In this document: in pieces, positions 1-5,079 of the stretch
Layout of the letters: every line of letters begins with the position of its first letter
How positions within the stretch are numbered: the first letter of the stretch is position 1
Source: an uncultured Chloroflexota bacterium
GTDB lineage: Bacteria; Chloroflexota; Anaerolineae; Aggregatilineales; Phototrophicaceae
NCBI GenBank assembly: GCA_937864975.1
Contig: CALMDI010000543.1
Location: 1 to 5,933 of the forward strand
Length of the DNA stretch: 5,933 nucleotides
Direction of reading: 5' to 3'
The notes under the pieces: generated by a model
Told to the model about the DNA's origin: nothing
The model's input: the letters and a program-made list of their open reading frames with translations, nothing else
Databases searched by the model: none
Position numbers and translations under genes: made by a program

Positions 1-480
1 GCGCAGATTGTGTGACTGCGGCGACCAGCGGCTCCCGACGACGCGAATGCCCTCAAACGGCGGGCGGAACGCGCGGTTCCAATCATCCAGCAGTTCTTGC
101 AGCATCGGGTAGAGCCGCTCTTCCGGCGGCTCCCACGGTTTCATCAGGTAGTAATCAATTTTGACCTGATTGATCGCGCGGATCGCGGCGTCCGTATCCG
201 CATAGGCGGTCAGCAGCACGCGCTTGGCGTCGGGAAACAACACCATCGCCTGCTCAAGAAACTCGACGCCGGTCATGTGCGGCATCCGCTGATCCACCAG
301 AAACAGCGCGACCGGCTCGTTGCGAAGCTTGAGCTTGTTCAGCGTTTCCAGCGCCGCCGCGCCCGAATCCGCGCGGAGAATGCGATAATCCGCCCCGAAC
401 TGGCGTCGTAAATCCAGCTCGACGGCGCGCAGAACTTCGGGTTCGTCGTCAACCGTAAATAACACGGGTTTAGATGCCAT
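1..480 (-). CDS. Response regulator, probably fused to a thioredoxin-reductase-like domain (partial, 3' end off window)
   Basis: The minus strand is open from an ATG at 480-478 to the window edge, giving 160 codons. Residues 5-130 form a CheY-like receiver domain: acidic pair D11/D12 in TVDDEP, predicted phospho-acceptor D63 in FLVDQRMP, switch T91 in LLTAYAD, and K114 in LMKPWE. Residues 140-160 (PPFEGIRVVGSRWSPQSHNL plus R) do not resemble a DNA-binding output domain. From memory they match the junction in the family annotated as fused response regulator/thioredoxin-disulfide reductase, where a thioredoxin-like segment and then an FAD/NAD(P)H disulfide reductase follow, about 550 residues in all. 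The receiver call is direct from the sequence. The reductase output is family knowledge, because that part is off the window. The protein is probably a cytoplasmic phosphorelay-controlled redox enzyme. A candidate promoter lies about 95 nt upstream. Confidence 0.88.
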   Translation of the reverse strand, partial: MASKPVLFTVDDEPEVLRAVELDLRRQFGADYRILRADSGAAALETLNKLKLRNEPVALFLVDQRMPHMTGVEFLEQAMVLFPDAKRVLLTAYADTDAAIRAINQVKIDYYLMKPWEPPEERLYPMLQELLDDWNRAFRPPFEGIRVVGSRWSPQSHNLR

Positions 481-483
481 AGC

Positions 484-498
484 GGAACACGTTCCTCT
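484..498 (-). promoter_or_regulatory. Shine-Dalgarno overlapping a short dyad before the response regulator
   Basis: On the minus strand AGAGGA (493-498) sits 12 nt before the ATG at 480, slightly far for a ribosome binding site. It overlaps the dyad GGAAC-GT-GTTCC (484-495). In RNA this could form a weak 4-bp stem (GGAA/TTCC) that partly hides the site. It may be chance, since the stem is short. Confidence 0.35.
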
Positions 499-574
499 AA
501 ATCACGGATAAAGCGTTCCCGCGCGACCATCCGACGCGGCGGCTTATCCTGGACACGAGAGCCAGATTCACTTT

Positions 575-580
575 ACTATA
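575..580 (-). promoter_or_regulatory. Candidate -10 box for the response-regulator gene
   Basis: TATAGT on the minus strand matches the sigma-70 consensus TATAAT at five of six positions. It lies in the AT-richer part of the 481-651 gap. No good -35 box is seen: the best at 18-nt spacing is TGGCAA (599-604). Transcription would begin near 568 and leave a leader of about 88 nt. Upstream of it are the inverted repeat TTCTT-T-AAGAA (606-616) and two copies of AACGATC (588-594 and 615-621), which could be protein-binding sites but are short. A promoter here would make the response regulator independent of the J-domain gene upstream. Confidence 0.35.
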
Positions 581-651
581 CTGCCGTAACGATCCGAATT
601 GCCACTTCTTTAAGAACGATCTGTGCCATCATACTTTCGTCGGGTCTCCGG

Positions 652-1377
652 TTATGCCTCGTCCATTTCGCGCCGAATCCGTTCGTACGCTTCGTTAATC
701 GCCTGCATCGAAGCGTGCGCGTCGGGGTCGTCGTTCACGTCGGGATGATGCAGGCGCGCCAGGCGGCGATAGGCACGTCTGACCGTCTCGCGTTTGGCGT
801 CGGCGTTTAACCCAAGCACCGCGTAATAGTGCGCCATCGTCACGCGACCCGCGGCGGGTGTCTGAAAGACGCGCTCGTGATTGCCGTCGAAACCCGCCGC
901 CCGCCACGTTCCGCGCAAAAAACGTGACTCCGTTTCCACCGTGGCGCAGCCAAGTCTCGCGGGATCGACGTTTTCCCCGAACCGCGCGACGTAATCGTAC
1001 CCCTGCCGCTCGAAATAAACCGGGAACACTACGATCTCCGCGCCAAAGGCGTCAAAGGCGTAAACGCGGTCGCCGTAGAGCGCCAGCAGCGCTTCCAGCC
1101 AGTCGGCGGGAGCAACGCGCTGTCCGTCGCGCGGGAGCAGCATGTCGCACCAGAGAATAAACAGCGTGTGTACGCCTGCCGCCGTGTTCGCCCGAACGAT
1201 GCCTTCGATTTCGTACAGGGCAATCGCGCTCTCGATTAGATACAGTGAAACGGTTTCGCCCCTCCGCATCGTAAACTGAATGATGTCGCCGCCATCGACT
1301 GTGACGTCCCGCACGACTCCGGCAGACTTCAACATCTCGACCAGGTACACGCTGACGCGGTGGGTATCGAAGCGCAT
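652..1377 (-). CDS. J-domain (DnaJ-like) protein with uncharacterised N-terminal domain
   Basis: The 241-residue product has two parts. Residues 183-240 are a J domain: HYYAVLGLNADAKRETVRRA, then a basic helix, the HPD motif at 211-213, and a final helix around INEAYERIRREM. J domains stimulate the ATPase of Hsp70 (DnaK), so this is probably a co-chaperone or an Hsp70 recruiter. It lacks the Gly/Phe region, zinc fingers and C-terminal substrate domains of DnaJ. Residues 1-175 are a mixed alpha/beta domain I cannot name, with conserved-looking stretches TLFILWCDMLLP and AGVHTLFILW around residues 68-81; it probably supplies the target specificity. The frame is open to an ATG at 1467, but I chose the ATG at 1377. 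It has GAGG 6 nt upstream, the 1467 codon has no ribosome site, and a candidate promoter lies between them. No Hsp70 gene is visible nearby. Confidence 0.85.
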   Translation of the reverse strand: MRFDTHRVSVYLVEMLKSAGVVRDVTVDGGDIIQFTMRRGETVSLYLIESAIALYEIEGIVRANTAAGVHTLFILWCDMLLPRDGQRVAPADWLEALLALYGDRVYAFDAFGAEIVVFPVYFERQGYDYVARFGENVDPARLGCATVETESRFLRGTWRAAGFDGNHERVFQTPAAGRVTMAHYYAVLGLNADAKRETVRRAYRRLARLHHPDVNDDPDAHASMQAINEAYERIRREMDEA

Positions 1378-1383
1378 TGAGAG

Positions 1384-1387
1384 CCTC
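1384..1387 (-). promoter_or_regulatory. Ribosome binding site that sets the J-domain protein start
   Basis: GAGG on the minus strand is followed by 6 nt (CTCTCA) and then the ATG at 1377. The alternative in-frame ATG at 1467 has no purine-rich site before it. This is the main reason for preferring the shorter 241-residue product over the 271-residue one. Confidence 0.5.
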
Positions 1388-1406
1388 GCGAAAGATTTCT
1401 TGGAGA

Positions 1407-1412
1407 AGTATA
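1407..1412 (-). promoter_or_regulatory. Candidate -10 box for the J-domain gene
   Basis: TATACT on the minus strand matches the sigma-70 -10 consensus at five of six positions. A loose -35 candidate, ATGACC (1432-1437), is 19 nt upstream, longer than ideal. Transcription would begin near 1400, about 23 nt before the chosen ATG at 1377 and downstream of the alternative ATG at 1467, which fits the shorter start. Confidence 0.35.
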
Positions 1413-1477
1413 ACGCGGTCGCCCCGGTGAGGGTCATCCCCGCCAAAACTGAGCCGCCAGCGGTCATGAAGCATCGC

Positions 1478-1483
1478 TATAAT
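1478..1483 (+). promoter_or_regulatory. Candidate -10 box for the aminotransferase gene
   Basis: TATAAT on the plus strand is a perfect sigma-70 -10 hexamer. No recognisable -35 is found 16-18 nt upstream, where the sequence is around GCCGCCAG. Transcription would start near 1490, giving a leader of about 53 nt. With the minus-strand box at 1407-1412 it forms a divergent promoter pair. Confidence 0.5.
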
Positions 1484-1490
1484 AGAAACG

Positions 1491-1512
1491 GTCGGCGCGA
1501 CGAACCGCCGAC
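1491..1512 (+). repeat. GC-rich inverted repeat in the aminotransferase leader
   Basis: GTCGGCG (1491-1497) and CGCCGAC (1506-1512) are perfect 7-bp complementary arms around an 8-nt spacer. The dyad starts about where transcription from the TATAAT box should begin. It could be a repressor operator at the start site or a 5'-end mRNA hairpin. It lacks a U-tract and ends 17 nt before the ribosome site, so it does not look like a terminator. Confidence 0.45.
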
Positions 1513-1529
1513 AGCACGCACGCGCCACA

Positions 1530-1535
1530 AAGGAG
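1530..1535 (+). promoter_or_regulatory. Ribosome binding site that sets the aminotransferase start
   Basis: AAGGAG is a strong Shine-Dalgarno sequence 7 nt before the ATG at 1543. An in-frame TTG at 1540 would be only 4 nt away, so the ATG at 1543 is the better start. Confidence 0.75.
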
Positions 1536-1542
1536 CACCTTG

Positions 1543-2757
1543 ATGACTTCGGCAATCTCGCGACAAGCCGCGCTACTCGTCAACCTGAATCGTCCCTTCC
1601 TCGAATTTCAACAGACGTGGGCGAGGTTGTCCGGCAAGTCCGACCTGTGCGATTTTGCGTTCGGTAACCCGCACGACATGCCCCTGCCGGACTTCACGCG
1701 CGCGCTTCAGCGCCATGCCGAGCCGCAAAACAAGGACTGGTTCGCCTACAAGCTGAGCGAGCCGGAGTCAACCGAGGTCGTCGCCGCGACGCTGCGCGAG
1801 CGTACCGGGATGCCCTTTGAGCCAGCGGACATTGCCATGACCAACGGCGCGTTCGCGGCAATCGCGCTCGCCATCCAGACGGTCATCGACCCCGGCGACG
1901 AGGTGATTTTTAATCTGCCGCCGTGGTTCTTCTACGAAACAATGATCGTCGGGGCAAAGGCGACGCCCGTGAAAGTCAGCGTCAAGCCGGGGACGTTCGA
2001 CCTCGATCTGGACGCCATTCGCGCGGCGATCACACCCCGAACGCGCGCCATCCTCATTAACTCGCCGCACAATCCCACGGGCAGAATTTACCCGCCCGAC
2101 CAGCTAACCGAACTGGCGTCGATCCTGACCGAAGCCAGCAAGCGCAACCGGCGCGAAATTTACCTTTTCTCGGACGAAGCCTACAACCGCATTGTCTACG
2201 ACGAGCGCGACTTTCCCAGCCCGGTATCGTTCTATCCGTACTCATTTCTGATCTACACCTACGGCAAAACCCTGCTGACGCCTGGACAGCGCATCGGCTA
2301 CCTGGCGCTGCCGCCGACCATGCCCGACCGCGAGCCGATGCGTCTGGCGCTGATGATGTCGCAGGTGGCAATGGGCTGGGCATTCCCGAATGCGCTGCTG
2401 CAACATGCGCTTCCCGATCTTGAAAAACTGTCGATTGACATGGAACAGCTTCACTGGCGGCGCGACCGGATGGTTAACGCGCTCAGCGACATGGGCTATC
2501 AGGTTCACTCGCCGGAAGGCACTTTCTACCTGCTGCCGAAATCGCCGTGGGAAGACGACGAAGCGTTCTGCGCGCTCCTCGCCGAGCACGATGTCCTGTG
2601 CCTGCCCGGCGCCGTCAGCGAGATTCCCGGCTATTTCCGCATCTCGCTGACTGCAAACGACGCCATGATCGAGCGATCCCTGCCGCGCTTCCAAGCCGCG
2701 TTTCAGCACACCCGGACGCACGTTGCGCCCACCAGAGCGGCGCAATCGGGGGATTGA
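1543..2757 (+). CDS. PLP-dependent aminotransferase, class I/II (fold type I)
   Basis: The 404-residue length is normal for the aspartate aminotransferase superfamily. Visible landmarks are TNGAFAAIALAIQTV at about 100-114 (cofactor phosphate loop), PPWFFYE at about 126-132 (ring-stacking aromatic region), NSPHNPTG with N177, SDEAY with D211 (pyridine nitrogen) and Y214 (O3'), the Schiff-base lysine K242 in TYGKTLLTPGQRIGY with R250 (phosphate contact), and R366 in YFRISLTA (substrate alpha-carboxylate). All key residues are present, so the enzyme should be active and cytoplasmic. It would move an amino group between an amino acid and a 2-oxo acid. The substrate cannot be read from the sequence, and the neighbours give no pathway clue. 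The usual Ser before the lysine is Gly here. The last 20 or so residues are polar and probably disordered. The gene stands alone on its strand and converges on the GH10 fusion gene. Confidence 0.93.
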   Translation: MTSAISRQAALLVNLNRPFLEFQQTWARLSGKSDLCDFAFGNPHDMPLPDFTRALQRHAEPQNKDWFAYKLSEPESTEVVAATLRERTGMPFEPADIAMTNGAFAAIALAIQTVIDPGDEVIFNLPPWFFYETMIVGAKATPVKVSVKPGTFDLDLDAIRAAITPRTRAILINSPHNPTGRIYPPDQLTELASILTEASKRNRREIYLFSDEAYNRIVYDERDFPSPVSFYPYSFLIYTYGKTLLTPGQRIGYLALPPTMPDREPMRLALMMSQVAMGWAFPNALLQHALPDLEKLSIDMEQLHWRRDRMVNALSDMGYQVHSPEGTFYLLPKSPWEDDEAFCALLAEHDVLCLPGAVSEIPGYFRISLTANDAMIERSLPRFQAAFQHTRTHVAPTRAAQSGD

Positions 2758-2776
2758 GGCTATCGAGGATATAGAT

Positions 2777-2788
2777 ACGAAGCTTCGT
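2777..2788. repeat. 12-bp palindrome between convergent genes
   Basis: ACGAAGCTTCGT is a perfect palindrome in the 30-nt gap between the convergent stop codons, touching the stop of the minus-strand gene. As RNA it forms only a 4-bp stem with an AGCT loop and has no clear U-tract. A role as a bidirectional terminator is therefore weakly supported. Confidence 0.25.
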
Positions 2789-5040
2789 TATCCGCCTGCC
2801 AGCGCGCGTTGCAGCGCTTCGTAAGCAGGCTTCGGGCGATATTGCGCGTCGAACGGCAGCGGCGCGTCGGGGTTACCCGTGTAACCCGGTATCCACGTGT
2901 ACTGGTCGGTGAAGCCCCACAGCACGAAGGCGGTGCAGGCATCCACTTGCAGGCACAGCCGCGCGATGTCGCCGTAGACCTGCGCCTGCGCCGCGAACCG
3001 TTCCGGTTCGGAACCGCTCCCGTCCTGAATTTGTACATCCATCTCCGTGATCTGCACTTGCAGTCCGAGCGCCGCCAGCCGCTCCATGTTGGCGCGCACG
3101 TCGTCCACGCGCGGCGGCTCGCCAATGCTGACGTGCATCTGCATCCCCACGCCATCAATCGGCACGCCGCGCCCGACCAGCCCGGCGACCAGTTGATACA
3201 CGGCGTCTGATTTCGCGCCCAAGCCCTCGGCGTCGTAATCGTTGTAGAACAGCAGCGCGTTGGGATCGGCTTCGCGCGCCCACTGGAACGCGAGATCGAT
3301 ATATTCAGGACCGATCCCGCGCAGCCACAGGTTATCTCGCATCGAGCCGTCGTCCGCGATGGCTTCGTTGACCACATCCCATGCAGCCACGCGCCCCTGA
3401 TACCGCCCGACGACGGTGTAAATGTGGTCGCGCAGGATTTCCATCAGCTCCTCGCGCGAGAAATTGCCCTGTTCCAGCCACCCCGGCTGCTGGTTATGCC
3501 AGACCAGCGCGTGACCGCGCACCTGCATTCCGTTCGTCTCGGCAAAAGCGACAATCGCGTCGGCGTCGTCAAAATCGTAACTGTCGCGGCTTGGGCGCAG
3601 CGGACCCATTTTCATTTCGGTTTCTGGCGTGATCAGATTGAACTCCCGCGCCAGCGTTTCCGCGTAACGCGAGTCGTGCCGCAGCGGCGTCACCGACACC
3701 GCCGCGCCAACCGCGATGCCCTGCGCCTCGGCTAAGACGCGCAGGGGGCTGTCATCCTGCGCGGCAAGCGGCGTATAAGCCGCCGCCCTCGCCAGCGTCT
3801 GCGCCGCCTGTTCCGGCGTCGTCGAGTTCTCAAATAACGCGAATGTGTTGTCCAGGTGAAGCTGCGCGAGCGACGGCGCAAGGCTCTGATCGAGATAGAG
3901 TTGAACGGCGGACGCTTCCGCCAGCATCGTCGCCATCGTCTGCGACACCGGATCTGTCATCTGCGCTTCGTAACCGGCGACCGCTGGCAAAAAGCCCGCC
4001 TGCGCGACCGACAAGCCGAATTCGTGCGACGCCAGCATGTCGAGCAGCGCGGCTTCGGTTTCGGGCGGCGCGCTCACGGAAACGGCGAACGCCTGCCCGG
4101 TGCCACCGAGCAGATCACCCGCCCCGCCCTGCCCGCCTTCGACCGCCGGGAACGGCAGCACGCCGATGCTGTTGGCGACAAGCTCGGCGTTGACCTGCTT
4201 CAGCCCGCCGAGATTCCAATCGCCCTGAAGCTGCATCGCCGCCTGCCCGCTGGCAAGAAGCTGCTGCGCGCTGCCGTAGTCGGCGCTGTTGAACCCATCC
4301 TGAAAGCAGCCCGCGCTCACCGCTTCCTGAAGCCGACGCCCCGCCTCGCCAAACGCCGGATTGGTGAACGGCGCGGGATTGGCGGGATCGACGGCGTCCG
4401 CGAGAACGGGCGCGCCGCCCAGTCGCAGCGCCAGGTAATCGAACCAGAACGCGCCTGTCCAGCGGTCGCGGTTGCCGAGGGCTACGGGTGTGACGCCCGC
4501 CTGACGGAAAGCGCGGCAGGCATCCAGAAACGCGCTCCACGTCGCCGGAGGCAAGACATTGTGCTGAGCGAACAGATCGAGGTTCGCCCACAAAAATACG
4601 CCCGCCAGATTCGCGGGAACCGCGTAACGCTGACCGTTGAAAGTGGATGGCGCGAGCGCGTTCGGCACGAACCATCGCGCCGCCTCGCCGCTCAACGCGG
4701 CAATCGGTCGCGCGATCCCCGCGTCGACCAGCATTTTAAGCTGCCCGCCGCCCCAGGTTTGAAATACATCCGGCTGGCGGTTCTCGGCAATCGCCGCGCG
4801 CAGCTGGTCGCCTAGCTGCTCGTTCGGGATTGCCGTCGCCTCGAAGCGCACGTCGCTCTGCGCGGCATTGAAGCGATCTATCGCGCCTTGCAGCACCGGA
4901 CGAAACGGGTCGCCCTCGGTCGCGATATGCCATAAGGTGATCGTGACCGGCTGTTCCTGCGCGGTCGCCGGGAACCCCGTGACGAACAGCGACAGGACGA
5001 GCGCGATCAACGGGAGGGTGCGAAGGGATATGTGAGTCAT
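2788..5040 (-). CDS. Exported fusion: family-1 sugar-binding protein plus GH10 endo-1,4-beta-xylanase-type domain
   Basis: The 750-residue protein has three parts. Residues 1-27 are a Sec signal peptide: a hydrophobic core, then ATA before Q28; no lipobox cysteine. Residues 31-420 are a full-length family-1 ABC solute-binding protein: VTITLWHIATEGDP start, PDVFQTWGGG, NGQRYAVPAN, AAMQLQGDWN, and the usual YLDQSLAPSLAQ C-terminal helix region. Residues 431-750 are a complete GH10 barrel: EFNLITPETEMKM, GHALVWHNQ (H510, W514, H515), WDVVNEA with acid/base E559, FYNDYDAEG, GMQMHV (H636), ITEMDV with nucleophile E666, and LWGFTDQYTW (W708, W716). Both catalytic glutamates are present, so hydrolysis of xylan or a related beta-1,4-glycan is likely, outside the membrane. 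Compared with Cellulomonas fimi Cex, the sugar-contact pair Asn44/Trp48 reads T474/M478. The junction is short, without a Pro/Thr linker. The gene lies 39 nt downstream of a glycosyltransferase on the same strand, with no transporter genes visible. Confidence 0.93.
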   Translation of the reverse strand: MTHISLRTLPLIALVLSLFVTGFPATAQEQPVTITLWHIATEGDPFRPVLQGAIDRFNAAQSDVRFEATAIPNEQLGDQLRAAIAENRQPDVFQTWGGGQLKMLVDAGIARPIAALSGEAARWFVPNALAPSTFNGQRYAVPANLAGVFLWANLDLFAQHNVLPPATWSAFLDACRAFRQAGVTPVALGNRDRWTGAFWFDYLALRLGGAPVLADAVDPANPAPFTNPAFGEAGRRLQEAVSAGCFQDGFNSADYGSAQQLLASGQAAMQLQGDWNLGGLKQVNAELVANSIGVLPFPAVEGGQGGAGDLLGGTGQAFAVSVSAPPETEAALLDMLASHEFGLSVAQAGFLPAVAGYEAQMTDPVSQTMATMLAEASAVQLYLDQSLAPSLAQLHLDNTFALFENSTTPEQAAQTLARAAAYTPLAAQDDSPLRVLAEAQGIAVGAAVSVTPLRHDSRYAETLAREFNLITPETEMKMGPLRPSRDSYDFDDADAIVAFAETNGMQVRGHALVWHNQQPGWLEQGNFSREELMEILRDHIYTVVGRYQGRVAAWDVVNEAIADDGSMRDNLWLRGIGPEYIDLAFQWAREADPNALLFYNDYDAEGLGAKSDAVYQLVAGLVGRGVPIDGVGMQMHVSIGEPPRVDDVRANMERLAALGLQVQITEMDVQIQDGSGSEPERFAAQAQVYGDIARLCLQVDACTAFVLWGFTDQYTWIPGYTGNPDAPLPFDAQYRPKPAYEALQRALAGG

Positions 5041-5046
5041 TCTGAT

Positions 5047-5050
5047 TCCT
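5047..5050 (-). promoter_or_regulatory. Ribosome binding site of the binding-protein/GH10 fusion
   Basis: AGGA on the minus strand lies 6 nt before the ATG at 5040. That ATG begins the signal peptide, which supports this start. The site is inside the 39-nt gap after the glycosyltransferase stop. The gap shows no terminator hairpin, which is consistent with co-transcription. Confidence 0.6.
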
Positions 5051-5079
5051 ATGAGAGTCAGAGGGCGCGGAAAAGCGAT

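Noticed and set aside
339..530. 63-codon minus-strand frame starting at 530, upstream of and overlapping the response regulator
   Set aside because: It overlaps the receiver coding sequence out of frame, has no ribosome site and has no recognisable product. An upstream regulatory reading frame cannot be excluded but has no positive support.
1378..1467. 30-residue N-terminal extension of the J-domain protein (ATG at 1467), weakly resembling a hydrophobic segment
   Set aside because: There is no ribosome site before 1467, a candidate -10 box lies inside the extension, and the ATG at 1377 has GAGG at good spacing. It is not ruled out, since third-position GC is also high here.
1540..1542. TTG as the aminotransferase start codon
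   Set aside because: It is only 4 nt from the AAGGAG ribosome site, whereas the adjacent ATG at 1543 has a 7-nt spacing and is a standard start.
2758..2787. Rho-independent terminator between the convergent genes
   Set aside because: The palindrome there allows only a 4-bp stem and is not followed by a U-tract in either direction.
2760..3377. Minus-strand 205-codon frame overlapping the GH10 domain
   Set aside because: It is a shifted frame of the GH10 coding sequence with no family motifs. The GH10 catalytic residues are all in the other frame.
3738..3786. Possible remnant of an ancestral GH10 signal peptide at the fusion junction (ARAAAYTPLAAQDDS)
   Set aside because: The Ala-rich stretch and LAAQ resemble a cleavage site, but no hydrophobic core precedes it. 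It is as easily the end of the binding protein's last helix plus a short linker.
3856..4815. Long plus-strand open frame (319 codons) inside the fusion gene
   Set aside because: It is antisense to the solute-binding domain, is very Arg-rich with no recognisable motifs, and is explained by high GC at third codon positions of the real gene.
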